Assembly (NCBI GenBank): GCA_003216955.1
Contig: QCHZ01000004.1
Coordinates: 62,001 to 126,000 of the forward strand
Origin: Prochlorococcus sp. AG-402-I21
GTDB lineage: Bacteria > Cyanobacteriota > Cyanobacteriia > PCC-6307 > Cyanobiaceae
Direction: 5' to 3'
DNA: 64,000 bases
Each line of letters begins with the position of its first letter. Position 1 is the first letter of the stretch. The notes under the pieces are model-generated. The model did no database searches, was not told the DNA's origin, and was given only the letters and a program-made list of their open reading frames with translations. Below, one piece after another: positions 47,425 to 57,271 of this stretch. The position numbers and the translations under genes were made by a program.

Positions 47425-49011
47425 ATGACGAAAGTTCTTGTTTCTGATCCAATTGATCAAGCAGGTATAGATATTCTTACTCAGGTTGCTCAGGTTGACC
47501 AAAAAGTAGGTCTTTCGATAGATGAGTTAAAGAATATAATTTGTGATTATGACGGATTAATGATCCGTTCAGGAACTCAAGTTACCTCGGAAGTAATTTC
47601 TGAGGCAAAGAATTTGAGAATCATTGGTAGAGCTGGAGTTGGCGTAGATAATGTTGATGTCCCAACTGCAACTAGGAAGGGGGTTTTAGTTGTTAATTCG
47701 CCAGGTGGAAACACCATAGCTGCAGCTGAGCATGCTCTGGCAATGATTCTTGCATTATCTAGAAATATTCCTCAAGCTCATGCAAGTATGTTTTCTGGTG
47801 GTTGGGATCGTAAGAAATATGTAGGAAATGAGCTTTATAAGAAAACTTTAGGAGTTGTTGGACTTGGCAAGATTGGATCTCATGTAGCAAAAGTTGCAAA
47901 TGCGATGGGTATGGAAGTTATCGGATTTGATCCTTTCGTCTCTAGTGAAAGAGCTCAGCAAATGCAGGTTCGATTAAGTGATCTTGATGAGCTATTCAAA
48001 GAATCTGATTATGTAACCCTTCATCTTCCAAGGACTCCTGAAACAGAGAATTTAGTTGATATTGGTCTTCTAAGAAAAATGAAATCAACTGCAAGATTGG
48101 TTAATTGTGCAAGGGGCGGGATCATTAATGAAAATGATTTAGCTCATGCATTAGAGGAAAATATTATTCAAGGTGCTGCAATCGATGTTTATGCAAAAGA
48201 ACCTTTGGCTGAAAACTCTCCTCTACGTTCTGTAAAAAAAGGCTTGGTACTTACCCCGCACTTAGGAGCGTCAACTTTTGAGGCTCAACAAAATGTAGCT
48301 ATTGATGTTGCTGAACAAATTAGGGATGTTCTTTTAGGCTTGCCTGCTCGCAGCGCCGTAAATATTCCAGGACTTAGCGCCGAGATAATGGATAGTCTGA
48401 AACCACACTTAAAACTTGCAGAGACATTAGGATTATTAGTCAGTCAAATTTCAGGGGGACAGATTCAAAAATTAGAAGTCCGTCTGCAAGGGGAATTTGC
48501 GCAACATCCATCCCAACCTCTTGTTATTGCAACTTTGAAAGGCTTACTCACCAGTGCTTTAGGAGATAAAATTAATTATGTAAACGCTTCATTGGAAGCT
48601 AAAGGACGTGGTATTGATGTTGTCGAAATTAAGGATGAGTTGAGCCCAGAGTTTGCACGAGGATCTTTGCAGTTGGATAGCTTTAGCGAAAAAGGCGGAC
48701 ATAGTGTTTCTGGGACTGTTTTCGGTGATGGTGATCTTGGCATTACTAGTATTGATCAGTACCCGATAAATTTTGTGCCAAGTAGGCATATGCTTTTTAC
48801 AAGGCATAGGGACATGCCAGGAATCATTGGTCAGATAGGTTCACTTCTTGGAAAATACAATGTGAATATCGCTTCAATGCAAGTTGGAAGAAGGATTGTG
48901 AGAGGTGAGGCAGTTATGGTCTTAAGTATCGATGATCCTATTCCATCTGAATTGTTGGGCTCAATTCTCTCAATGCAAGGAATTAACGAAGCTCATTCTG
49001 TAACTTTATAA
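47425..49011 (+). CDS. serA: D-3-phosphoglycerate dehydrogenase
   Basis: First committed step of serine synthesis, NAD-dependent oxidation of 3-phosphoglycerate. The 528-residue long form has the NAD motif GVVGLGKIGSHVAKVANAMG, catalytic-region RLVNCARGGIINE and HLGASTFEAQQNVA. A C-terminal regulatory half (ASB, then an ACT domain with RHRDMPGIIGQIGSLLGKYN) follows. prmA follows one base after the stop, so the two genes are coupled. Confidence 0.97.
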   Translation: MTKVLVSDPIDQAGIDILTQVAQVDQKVGLSIDELKNIICDYDGLMIRSGTQVTSEVISEAKNLRIIGRAGVGVDNVDVPTATRKGVLVVNSPGGNTIAAAEHALAMILALSRNIPQAHASMFSGGWDRKKYVGNELYKKTLGVVGLGKIGSHVAKVANAMGMEVIGFDPFVSSERAQQMQVRLSDLDELFKESDYVTLHLPRTPETENLVDIGLLRKMKSTARLVNCARGGIINENDLAHALEENIIQGAAIDVYAKEPLAENSPLRSVKKGLVLTPHLGASTFEAQQNVAIDVAEQIRDVLLGLPARSAVNIPGLSAEIMDSLKPHLKLAETLGLLVSQISGGQIQKLEVRLQGEFAQHPSQPLVIATLKGLLTSALGDKINYVNASLEAKGRGIDVVEIKDELSPEFARGSLQLDSFSEKGGHSVSGTVFGDGDLGITSIDQYPINFVPSRHMLFTRHRDMPGIIGQIGSLLGKYNVNIASMQVGRRIVRGEAVMVLSIDDPIPSELLGSILSMQGINEAHSVTL

Positions 49012-49012
49012 A

Positions 49013-49948
49013 TTGTTGGCTGAAAAAACTATAGATTTGCAACACTCTAATTTTCCTTGGTTGAGATTGGAGCAAAAATTTCAATTTGAGTTAGAAGATT
49101 CTTTTTATTGGTTTTTGAGCAATTTACAAATTCATAGATTTTCTTTTGAGCATGATCCAAATGAAAACATCACTAAAACGCTATTTGTATGGCTTCCTTA
49201 TAATGAGTGGTCAGTTAGAGAGCAAGAGACCCTTGTACAATCATTAACCTCTTTGGCAAAAACTTTTCACTTGACTTTGCCGCCTTGCAAATGGATTGAA
49301 GTAAAAGATGAAGATTGGAGCTTAAGTTGGAAAAAAAGTTGGAAACCTGATCCCGTAGGAAAATCAATTTTAATTTTACCGGCGTGGTTAGATGTTCCAG
49401 AAAAATTTCTAGAACGAAAAATCATTCGTTTAGACCCTGGAAGCGCTTTTGGAACCGGTAGCCATGCTTCTACTAGGCTATGCATTGAAGCCTTGGATAA
49501 TAATCCTCCAGTAGGTCAAGTAATTGCTGATATAGGTTGTGGAAGTGGAATTCTGTCTTTAACTGCATTGAAATTAGGAGCAAAGAGTACTTTCTCAGTT
49601 GATATTGATCCTTTGGCAATATCAGCAACCAAAATTAATTTTGCCTTAAATGATTTTTCTGAAAATCTTTTAAATGTTTTTCTTGGTTCTATTGAAAAAA
49701 TTGAGTCGAATATGCCAAGAAAAAAAATTGATTTGGTACTCTGTAATATCCTTGCACCTGTAATAAAATTAATAGGACCAAGTTTCGAAAAAATTATTGG
49801 TCATAAAGGTAAAGTGATTTTGTCTGGTTTATTAGTTGAGCAAACTCAAGAAATTCAAGAATTTTTTTTACCACTTGGTTGGAAAGTTCTTGAAATCAAA
49901 AGAAAGGATCAATGGGCCTTAATGGTATTGACTCTGGATTTACCTTGA
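49013..49948 (+). CDS. prmA: ribosomal protein L11 methyltransferase
   Basis: SAM-dependent enzyme that methylates ribosomal protein L11. Motif I is VIADIGCGSGILSLTAL (about residue 170), with DPGSAFGTGSHASTRLCIE before it and VLCNILAPVI (the NxxA-type catalytic motif) after. The 311 residues start with TTG one base after the serA stop; a second TTG follows directly. The N-terminal domain is the cyanobacterial form. Confidence 0.92.
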   Translation: MLAEKTIDLQHSNFPWLRLEQKFQFELEDSFYWFLSNLQIHRFSFEHDPNENITKTLFVWLPYNEWSVREQETLVQSLTSLAKTFHLTLPPCKWIEVKDEDWSLSWKKSWKPDPVGKSILILPAWLDVPEKFLERKIIRLDPGSAFGTGSHASTRLCIEALDNNPPVGQVIADIGCGSGILSLTALKLGAKSTFSVDIDPLAISATKINFALNDFSENLLNVFLGSIEKIESNMPRKKIDLVLCNILAPVIKLIGPSFEKIIGHKGKVILSGLLVEQTQEIQEFFLPLGWKVLEIKRKDQWALMVLTLDLP

Positions 49949-49963
49949 TTCAATAAATTTTAA

Positions 49964-50284
<321 letters not shown>

Positions 50285-50393
50285 TATTAATTTTTTCGCC
50301 ACATTTTCATTATTTTGCTTGCCAAAAATCTCCTTTCTCGCCAACCTCATGTTTATGTGCTCATGGGCGCAAATAAAATTATTTAGGGATTAA

Positions 50394-50783
50394 TTGATTT
50401 CAGAAATTTTTCCAACCAATAAAGTTCAAGGTCTTTTAGATCATGGTTCTATACATTCAAGTATTGGTGGTCAATTTAGTTTTAGGGTTTTAGGACCATG
50501 TTGTCGTCTTTATGACCGTGAGGAGTTGCCTTGGCCTTGTTGCAGGCTCTCATGGCGAAGTAAGGAGCCTAGTTGGAGAAGAATTGGGAAAAGATTGGTT
50601 GCTGACATTGCTGCACAAAAATGTCCATCATATTCTGTTGAGATTATCCAACCAGGAGTGAAACCAACAAAAACTATTTTGACTTTATTTTCTAGTCGTT
50701 TAGATACGAATATGCAGGAATGGTGGTATAGCAAGCATCCACGCTCTAGAGAGAGCTCAAATATTTCGCCTCAAGCGGCATGA
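50394..50783 (+). CDS. conserved hypothetical protein (129 aa)
   Basis: TTG-started gene. The first half has a double cysteine pattern, LGPCCRLYDREELPWPCCRL, which could bind a metal or form disulphides; the remainder is basic with RRIGKRLVADIAAQKCPSYS. No membrane segment. I do not recognise a characterised family. It lies 109 bases after the ferredoxin gene. Confidence 0.6.
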   Translation: MISEIFPTNKVQGLLDHGSIHSSIGGQFSFRVLGPCCRLYDREELPWPCCRLSWRSKEPSWRRIGKRLVADIAAQKCPSYSVEIIQPGVKPTKTILTLFSSRLDTNMQEWWYSKHPRSRESSNISPQAA

Positions 50784-50908
50784 GTTTAGAAAAATTGGAA
50801 ATTCTGTTTGGATTTAAAGTGATGAAGATATGAAGCATTTCAGGCATAAATTCATAACATTTTTCAAATTTGAAGGATAATTGTAAGTAATTAAATTTCA
50901 ACACAGGG

Positions 50909-51100
50909 ATGAACTTCGACTATCACGCTGTTGCTTCTGCTGCTACTGCTGCTATTCCTTTGGCTGCTGGAGCTGCTGGAGTTGGGTATTTTATTTTGCG
51001 CCAAAAAGGCTTTGGCTTTGGTACCTCACATTTACTAGTTGGGTTGCCTATGTTTGCTGTAGGTGGCGCTGCAGCGGCTTTCTTTCTTGTAACAAAGTAA
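50909..51100 (+). CDS. small two-span membrane protein (63 aa)
   Basis: MNFDYHAVASAATAAIPLAA continues into two Ala/Gly-rich hydrophobic helices (about 10-30 and 42-61) split by RQKGFGFGTSH. Followed at once by a strong terminator. Function unknown. Confidence 0.65.
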   Translation: MNFDYHAVASAATAAIPLAAGAAGVGYFILRQKGFGFGTSHLLVGLPMFAVGGAAAAFFLVTK

Positions 51101-51110
51101 AAAGGTGGTT

Positions 51111-51155
51111 TCAACCAATAAAAAAGGGGCCATTGGCCCCTTTTTTATTGGTTGA
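51111..51155. terminator. strong bidirectional terminator
   Basis: A perfect 21-bp inverted repeat (51111-51131 with 51135-51155) and a three-base loop. Its core is AAAAAAGGGGCC-ATT-GGCCCCTTTTTT, giving a GC stem and T-run in both directions. It separates the convergent 63-residue and pentapeptide-repeat genes. Confidence 0.93.
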
Positions 51156-51171
51156 TTAAATTTCGATGAAT

Positions 51172-51720
51172 TTAAGTACCTGGGTTGAAACCTTGACCTT
51201 TAGTTGCAGGAACATATCCGGCAGCTGTAGTGCTACAACCAAGACTTTCGGCTGTGTCACCAGTAGCTACTTTACATAGATTCTTTTGTTGACTTCTATC
51301 TAATACAGCATCAGTAAAGTCAGCACCATCAATGGTCGCACCATCAAAAACACTTTTTAGTAATTCTGCACCAGTCAGTTTTACATTCGTTAGGTTCGCA
51401 TTATCAAACCTTGTAGCATAGGCAATAACATTGGTCATGTTTGCGCCTGTTAGATCAGAGTCCTTCAAAGTTGAGACACTGAAATAAGCCCCAGTGAAAT
51501 TCGCCCCACCAAGATCTTTTCCTGATAAGTCGTATTTTACATACTCTGTATTTTGTAAGTCCTTACCAGCCAAGCTTGTATCTAAGGTCTCCACCGAAGA
51601 AGGGTCGCTGGGATACAAGGCACTTACAGAAAGAGGACTAATAATGAGACTTACAAGCACAGGTATCAAAACAAATAGTCTTGTAAGGGACCGTTTAAGA
51701 GAAGAAATAAGAGAGTCCAT
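51172..51720 (-). CDS. exported pentapeptide-repeat protein
   Basis: A 182-residue protein with a signal peptide (about 12-34, LFVLIPVLVSLIISPLSVSA). A run of A(D/N)LxX repeats spans about 55-130 (DLGGANFTGAYFSVSTLKDS, DLTGANMTNVIAYATRF, NLTNVKLTGAELLKSVF, TIDGADFTDAVLDRS). These form a right-handed quadrilateral helix. Likely lumenal or periplasmic. Two cysteines near the C-terminus (NLCKVATG and SLGCSTT) could pair. Confidence 0.88.
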   Translation of the reverse strand: MDSLISSLKRSLTRLFVLIPVLVSLIISPLSVSALYPSDPSSVETLDTSLAGKDLQNTEYVKYDLSGKDLGGANFTGAYFSVSTLKDSDLTGANMTNVIAYATRFDNANLTNVKLTGAELLKSVFDGATIDGADFTDAVLDRSQQKNLCKVATGDTAESLGCSTTAAGYVPATKGQGFNPGT

Positions 51721-51795
51721 TAATAACGCCAGCGATTGACGGAAGCACCAAACTCGACCATTGTTTCATGTAGAGGCATTTCATAGGCAAAGGGA

Positions 51796-52752
51796 TCAAG
51801 AACTGTTGCAGCGTTTTTTTAGGTCAATTTGTAAAAAGTCTCTCGCTAACTGGGTATTTGGAAAAATTGCTTTTGCTTCATTAAGCAAATCATTAGGACT
51901 TGTTTCATTCCCAGGGGTATATCTCGGACTTAAATGAGTCAAAATTAGTTGATCAACATTTGCTTTTTCAGCAACCTGTGCGGCCATAGTGGCAGTTGAA
52001 TGTCCTCGTTCATATGCCATTTCAATTTCTTTATTAGAATAAGTCGATTCATGAATTAACAGATTTGCCTCTCTAGAAATTTCAATTGCTGATTCTGTAT
52101 ATATAGTATCTGTGCAATAAACCATGCTTGCTCCAGGCCTAGGAGGACCGCAGAATTCTTCTCCAGAAAAAATGCGACCATCTTCAAGTCTCACTTCCTC
52201 CCCTCTCTGTAAGGCTGCATAGACGGGTCCTGGAGGTATCCCTTTTGATTTTGCTTTCTCTATATTGAACCTACCTGGCCTAGTTTTTTGATTCACTCTG
52301 TAAGCATAAGATGGTATTCGATGCTTGAGTGGAGCAGTTTTGACTTCTAAATCGGAATCTTCAAATAAAATTTCTTTATTAATAGCTGCATTTTCGACCC
52401 TATGGAATTTTAACGAGTACGACAATCTGCTTGAACTATTGTATAAACAAGAATCAATAAAGTTTTTAAGAGGAGCAGGCCCAAATAGCTCAATTCCAGA
52501 GCTGCTGCCTGCTAATCCAATACTTGCTAGAAGTCCAGGTAGACCATAAATATGATCCCCATGCATGTGAGTAATAAATATTTTTTTTATTTGAGATAAC
52601 TTAAGGTTGCTTCTTATGAACTGATGCTGTGTTCCTTCGCCACAATCGAATAACCACAATTCTGACCTTTGTGGAGGCTTTAGTACCATCGCTGATACGT
52701 TCCTGGTAAGAGTTGGAACCCCTGAACTTGTTCCTAGAAAAGTGACTTGCAA
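51796..52752 (-). CDS. rnz: ribonuclease Z (tRNA 3' endonuclease)
   Basis: Trims the 3' trailer of tRNA precursors, needed here because the tRNA in the window does not encode CCA. The 318-residue metallo-beta-lactamase fold shows [10 protein letters not shown] at the start, the zinc motif [13 protein letters not shown], and later [20 protein letters not shown] and LTHLSPRY. The length is typical. Divergent from the SpoIID-like gene. Confidence 0.95.
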   Translation of the reverse strand: MQVTFLGTSSGVPTLTRNVSAMVLKPPQRSELWLFDCGEGTQHQFIRSNLKLSQIKKIFITHMHGDHIYGLPGLLASIGLAGSSSGIELFGPAPLKNFIDSCLYNSSSRLSYSLKFHRVENAAINKEILFEDSDLEVKTAPLKHRIPSYAYRVNQKTRPGRFNIEKAKSKGIPPGPVYAALQRGEEVRLEDGRIFSGEEFCGPPRPGASMVYCTDTIYTESAIEISREANLLIHESTYSNKEIEMAYERGHSTATMAAQVAEKANVDQLILTHLSPRYTPGNETSPNDLLNEAKAIFPNTQLARDFLQIDLKKRCNSS

Positions 52753-52849
52753 GTTTTCCCCTTTTAAGACATGGTGCCATTCATAGCTTTGACCACTGGT
52801 GGATCTTCTTTCTTATAGGCAAAATTAGTACCTAAATCCAATTTTTATT

Positions 52850-54067
52850 TTGAGCGCATCATTTAAAAGAAAATCTGGATGGACAATAATCTTCATAGGC
52901 ATATTTTTTTTTACTCCATTAAAGGTAACTGCGGCAAAGGAGCCAATAATGCGTGTCTTGATAGGTAAAGAAAATAAGGCAAGATTTAGAGCAGATAGTG
53001 AACAAAATATTTTTGTTCAAGGTATTTTTTCTAATCATAAAAGAGTTAAGTCTCTAAATTTAGTTTATAAAAATAATAAGGTTAAATATTCAATTAATAA
53101 TAACCTAAATAACTGGTTCGAATTGCCAAATAATTTTAGTTTAATTATTAGAAATACTGATAAAAGAGGTGTTTGGTTTAAGAATAGAAGATACGCTGGA
53201 GAATTAAGAGTTTCATTAAATGATAAAAAGTTGAATATAATAAATTATTTGAAATTAGAGAAGTATTTGAAAAGTGTTGTGGGGAGCGAAATGCCTAAAG
53301 AATTTCCTCTAGCAGCGCTTCAAGCTCAAGCAATAGCAGCTAGAACATATGCATTAAAATTATTAGATAAAAATAAATTATATGATCTTCATTCAACACA
53401 AGCTAGTCAAGTTTATTTAGGACTTGAATCTGAAACAGCAAAAATAAATAGAGCAGTCAGAAGTACAAGTTCACTTGCTCTATTCTATAAAAATGAGTTG
53501 ATTAATGCAGTTTTCCATAGTAGTTCTGGTGGTAGGACTGAAAATAGTGGCCAAGTTTGGAAGTATCAGTTACCTTATTTAAAAAGTGTTCTTGACTATG
53601 ATCAAAATAGTACAAAATATGCATGGATTAATAAATTCACTTCTGCAGAATTGGCAAAGGTTTTTTCTGATTTAGGTGAAGTAAATAGTATTCAAATTCT
53701 TGATAAAAGTAATACTGATAGAGTCTTGAAAGTTAGACTTCACGGAACTAATGGAAATAAGACTGTTTCTGGTAAAAACTTTAGAGAAAGATTACAATTG
53801 CTTAGTACTAAATTTGAAGTTCATTTGAAATTTAACTCAACTAATCTAGATAAAAAATTAAATCTTGATACTAAAATTTTAGAAGATTTTTCACCTCAAT
53901 CCCTCCCGCCTATTCCTTTAAGTTATTTTCTATTGGTTGAAGGGTATGGTGCTGGGCATGGGGTTGGTATGAGTCAATGGGGCGCTAAAACTATGGCTGA
54001 AAGAGGATCAAGTTTTCAAGAAATTCTAAAACATTATTATACAGATGTACAAATCAAAGCCTATTAG
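52850..54067 (+). CDS. SpoIID/LytB domain protein
   Basis: A 405-residue exported protein (N-terminal hydrophobic helix GWTIIFIGIFFFTPLKVTA, about 9-27). The SpoIID domain has VVGSEMPKEFPLAALQAQAI, AARTYAL, FHSSSGGRTENSGQVW and near the end GYGAGHGVGMSQWGAKTMAE. In other bacteria SpoIID is a peptidoglycan lytic transglycosylase; this cyanobacterial relative probably acts on the cell wall. TTG start. Confidence 0.88.
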   Translation: MSASFKRKSGWTIIFIGIFFFTPLKVTAAKEPIMRVLIGKENKARFRADSEQNIFVQGIFSNHKRVKSLNLVYKNNKVKYSINNNLNNWFELPNNFSLIIRNTDKRGVWFKNRRYAGELRVSLNDKKLNIINYLKLEKYLKSVVGSEMPKEFPLAALQAQAIAARTYALKLLDKNKLYDLHSTQASQVYLGLESETAKINRAVRSTSSLALFYKNELINAVFHSSSGGRTENSGQVWKYQLPYLKSVLDYDQNSTKYAWINKFTSAELAKVFSDLGEVNSIQILDKSNTDRVLKVRLHGTNGNKTVSGKNFRERLQLLSTKFEVHLKFNSTNLDKKLNLDTKILEDFSPQSLPPIPLSYFLLVEGYGAGHGVGMSQWGAKTMAERGSSFQEILKHYYTDVQIKAY

Positions 54068-54119
54068 TAGTTTATTAGATAGCTATAAATTGTGGTTTCA
54101 AGATATAGATTTTATGGCT

Positions 54120-55064
54120 TTAACCAATTGCATTAAAAACCACTTTAGGTTTAAGTTCATAACTTTGATCTAAATCTGCTATGCCTAGGATTTTATCTTT
54201 TTTATCCAATACCAAAATATGGTTATTGTGAATAATACTATCTTTAATCTCTTGATTATTAGCTATATTTAAACGTTTAAGATTATCCTTAACACTTATC
54301 TTTCTTCCATAGCGCCAACTAATAATCTCTTCTTCAGAAATTAATTTATAAGAAGAAAGATGTTTAAAAAAAATATTGGGCTTAAGAACTTTAGGTTTAT
54401 TTTCCTCTGAATATGATTCTGCTTTCTCAGGAAGTAATACTAGATGATTTTCATTGAAATTATAAGCTTTAGTACGACGTAACTTTTTTAAATAGCCACC
54501 GCAGCCAATTTTATTTCCAATGTCTCTAGCCAAGGATCTAATATATGTTCCTGTTGAGCAGTCAACCTCAATAGATAGCTCACCTTTGTTTTTTGACCAG
54601 CTTATTATCTTTAATTTATTGATATTAACTTTTTTAGGAATTAAATCAAATTTTTCTCCTTTTCTTGCTTTCTTATAAGCTCTCTCTCCCTTTATATGAA
54701 CACTAGAAAACATGGGAGGCTTTTGTAATATTTCACCTCTAAAATTTTCTAGTAAAAAATTTATATCATATTCGCTAATTAATGGCCAATTTCTTGACTC
54801 TATAATTTCTCCTTGCATATCATCAGTATTTGTAGTGGTCCCTAATTGAATGATTCCTGTATATGCTTTAGAACCTTTTAAATAGGAAATTAATCTTGTC
54901 GCATTCCCTATTGCAATTGGAAGTACTCCTGTCACTGAGGGATCTAGGGTTCCGCTATGTCCAATTTTTTTGATACCAAATACCTTGCGAAGTCTATTGA
55001 CGCAATCATGAGAAGTAAGCCCAGCAGGCTTATCAATGACAACAAATCCAAATGGCTTTTCCAA
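54120..55064 (-). CDS. truB: tRNA pseudouridine(55) synthase
   Basis: Makes pseudouridine 55 in the T loop of tRNAs. The 314-residue protein has the catalytic region IGHSGTLDPSVTGVLPIAIG with the essential Asp. TSHDCVNRLRKVF precedes it, and CSTGTYIRSLARDIG and CGGYLKKLRRTKAYNF follow. Standard length for the bacterial family. Confidence 0.95.
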   Translation of the reverse strand: MEKPFGFVVIDKPAGLTSHDCVNRLRKVFGIKKIGHSGTLDPSVTGVLPIAIGNATRLISYLKGSKAYTGIIQLGTTTNTDDMQGEIIESRNWPLISEYDINFLLENFRGEILQKPPMFSSVHIKGERAYKKARKGEKFDLIPKKVNINKLKIISWSKNKGELSIEVDCSTGTYIRSLARDIGNKIGCGGYLKKLRRTKAYNFNENHLVLLPEKAESYSEENKPKVLKPNIFFKHLSSYKLISEEEIISWRYGRKISVKDNLKRLNIANNQEIKDSIIHNNHILVLDKKDKILGIADLDQSYELKPKVVFNAIG

Positions 55065-55159
55065 AATTAATCTTGTAGGTTGAGGCTCATAGGTAAAGAT
55101 TGTTCAAGTAACCCTGAGCATTTAAAGTTATAACTCAGTTTGTTAGTGAGCCCAATAAT

Positions 55160-55906
55160 ATGACCAGTTTAGATCTAAGTATTTCCTGCTTCCTTAAAGA
55201 TGGATTTAATTTAAAAAAACACCTTATTGATTTCCTTCATATTAATAATGAACAATTAAATCAAAGGTTAGTTAACGGAGTCGATAATTTGGCAGCGCTG
55301 CATCCAGGTGCATTTAATGAGAAAAATGCAGGGGATTTTTACGAAGAAAAAGTCGGAGATGCTCATTTAATAGATCTAGCCTCTTGGCATTTAAATAGCT
55401 CTAATTACATAGCTGACACGCTTCGTTTACAACAAAAATTTGCGACTGGAAAAGTTTTAGATTTTGGCGGAGGCATTGGTACACATGCTCTTGCTGCTTC
55501 ATTTTTGCCAGATGTTGAACATGTTTGGTTTGTGGATCTCAACCCTCAAAACCGAAGTTTTGTAGAACATAGGTCTAAGGAGTTGGGCATTGAAAATAAG
55601 ATTTCAGTCTTTAGAGACTTAGAAAGCATATCTGATGTGATTTTTGATTCTCTAGTTTGCTTGGATGTCCTTGAACATCTTCCAGATCCAGCGAAACAAT
55701 TAAAAATATTTTTAGAAAAACTTTCGCCTCAAGGAGTAGCTCTAATGAATTGGTATTTTTATAAAGGAAAGAACGGTGAATATCCTTTTCATTTTGATGA
55801 TCCTGATTTGATTGAAAATTTCTTTTCTACATTGCAATTAAACTATTTAGAAGTTTTCCATCCTTTTTTAATTACCACTCGAGCTTACAGGCCAAATAAA
55901 AAATAA
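55160..55906 (+). CDS. SAM-dependent class I methyltransferase
   Basis: A 248-residue protein with a Rossmann methyltransferase core. Motif I is VLDFGGGIGTHALAASF, the acidic end of strand 2 is VWFVDLNPQN and motif IV is DSLVCLDVLEHLPDP. Substrate unknown. Its stop lies 2 bases from the convergent rpmA gene. Confidence 0.8.
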   Translation: MTSLDLSISCFLKDGFNLKKHLIDFLHINNEQLNQRLVNGVDNLAALHPGAFNEKNAGDFYEEKVGDAHLIDLASWHLNSSNYIADTLRLQQKFATGKVLDFGGGIGTHALAASFLPDVEHVWFVDLNPQNRSFVEHRSKELGIENKISVFRDLESISDVIFDSLVCLDVLEHLPDPAKQLKIFLEKLSPQGVALMNWYFYKGKNGEYPFHFDDPDLIENFFSTLQLNYLEVFHPFLITTRAYRPNKK

Positions 55907-55907
55907 A

Positions 55908-56180
55908 TTAGATTACTTCTGCAGAGGAGATATTGATTCTTTTTCTATTTCTTAAGCCTCTACGAATACTTTCAAAATGAACTGAACCGTCAGTTAGGGC
56001 AAAAAGAGTATCATCTTTTCCCCTCCCTACATTGTTTCCTGGAAGAATAGAAGTACCTCTTTGGCGAATAAGAATAGAGCCAGCCGTTACTTTCTCACCA
56101 CCATAAGCTTTTACACCAAGTCTTTTGGAGTTTGAATCTCTTCCGTTTCTAGTTGATCCTGTACCTTTCTTATGAGCCAT
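55908..56180 (-). CDS. rpmA: 50S ribosomal protein L27
   Basis: A 90-residue large-subunit protein beginning [20 protein letters not shown], whose basic N-terminal tail reaches the peptidyl transferase centre. [20 protein letters not shown] and [13 protein letters not shown] follow. Adjacent to rplU (25-base gap), the universal L21-L27 pair. Confidence 0.98.
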   Translation of the reverse strand: MAHKKGTGSTRNGRDSNSKRLGVKAYGGEKVTAGSILIRQRGTSILPGNNVGRGKDDTLFALTDGSVHFESIRRGLRNRKRINISSAEVI

Positions 56181-56205
56181 GATTTATGTAATCTTTTGTT
56201 TTTAT

Positions 56206-56634
56206 TTAGTTAGATTCTACTTTACTAGCAGTGGTTTTGGCATCTTTAAGATCTTTTGTTTTTTTAGTGTTAGATCCTACTGATATGGATTGAACTAAAA
56301 CTCTTGTAAGTTCTTGACGATGACCATTTTTTCTTCTTGTCTTTTTCTTTGGTCTCATTTTATAGACAATTATTTTTGGACCTCTTCTATGCTCAAGGAC
56401 TTTTATTTCTACTTTTGCATTTTTGACATAAGGTTTTCCCAGCTTCAAATCTTTGCCATCGTTAAGAAGAAGAACCTTGTCAATGGTTAAAACTTCATCA
56501 ACTTCTGCGTGGCATCTATCTAAATCGTAATAACGGTTAGGTTGAAGCCAGAACTGTTTCCCAGAGGCTTCAACTATTGCATATGTTTTTGTTTCTGCAG
56601 GTTCCTTTTTAGGAGATGATTTTTTATCAGCCAT
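56206..56634 (-). CDS. rplU: 50S ribosomal protein L21
   Basis: A 142-residue protein if started at ATG 56634 (MADKKSSPKKEPAETKTYAI); a GTG five codons earlier is possible. The core has VEASGKQFWLQPNRYYDLDR, KVEIKVLEHRRGPKIIVYKM and RPKKKTRRKNGHRQELTRV. A Lys/Thr-rich C-terminal extension goes beyond the usual 103 residues, as often seen in cyanobacteria. Confidence 0.95.
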   Translation of the reverse strand: MADKKSSPKKEPAETKTYAIVEASGKQFWLQPNRYYDLDRCHAEVDEVLTIDKVLLLNDGKDLKLGKPYVKNAKVEIKVLEHRRGPKIIVYKMRPKKKTRRKNGHRQELTRVLVQSISVGSNTKKTKDLKDAKTTASKVESN

Positions 56635-56788
56635 AAGTATTTGTGACACGTTAAGGCTCGAAATTAATCAAAAAAGGTAGTTTTTTACTTTTTTTGAGTT
56701 AATAATCGATTAAGCCTTAATCGTAATCGAAAAACAAGCTAACATTTTCGCTTTTTGTTGGTTAATTAGTCAAGATTTAAGGAGAACA

Positions 56789-56821
56789 ATGTTCTTTGAA
56801 TTTTTTCGAGGTTTTAAATGA
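56789..56821 (+). CDS. 10-codon leader ORF overlapping kaiB
   Basis: ATG to TGA encoding [10 protein letters not shown], preceded by AAGGAG with a six-base spacer. Its TGA overlaps the kaiB ATG (ATGA), so ribosomes leaving it could re-initiate on kaiB. It may be a coupling leader; it shows no likeness to KaiA that I can see. Confidence 0.45.
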   Translation: MFFEFFRGFK

Positions 56822-57141
56822 ATGCAAGGAAGACATACATTCTTAAGCTTTATGTGGCTGGGAATACTCCAAACTCTATGAGAGCTTTGAACACATTGAG
56901 AGAAATTTTAGAAAGTGAATTTAAAGGTGTCTATGCACTAAAAGTAATAGATGTTTTAAAGAGTCCTCAACTTGCTGAAGAGGATAAAATACTTGCAACT
57001 CCAACACTAGCTAAGATTTTACCTCCACCTGTACGAAGAATAATTGGTGATTTGTCAGATAGAGAAAAGGTTTTGATTGGTTTGGACCTTTTGTATGATG
57101 AATTATCAGATAAAGAAATGTTTTATTCTTCAGATAAATAG
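56818..57141 (+). CDS. kaiB: circadian clock protein KaiB
   Basis: A 107-residue thioredoxin-like fold-switching protein that binds KaiC and promotes its dephosphorylation phase. Seen are [40 protein letters not shown] and [20 protein letters not shown]. No kaiA precedes it; the region back to rplU is about 170 bases with only a 10-codon ORF. kaiC follows after 130 bases. Confidence 0.97.
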   Translation: MNARKTYILKLYVAGNTPNSMRALNTLREILESEFKGVYALKVIDVLKSPQLAEEDKILATPTLAKILPPPVRRIIGDLSDREKVLIGLDLLYDELSDKEMFYSSDK

Positions 57142-57271
57142 GGAACTATTCAAGCAAGAAGTAAATGAATTCTTAAGTCCAACCAATAACTAAGCTATTT
57201 TTACCCTTTTTTTATTATGTTTTGTATGTGAAAACTTTTCGCGTTCCTTAATAAAAAAATTCGACCAAACA

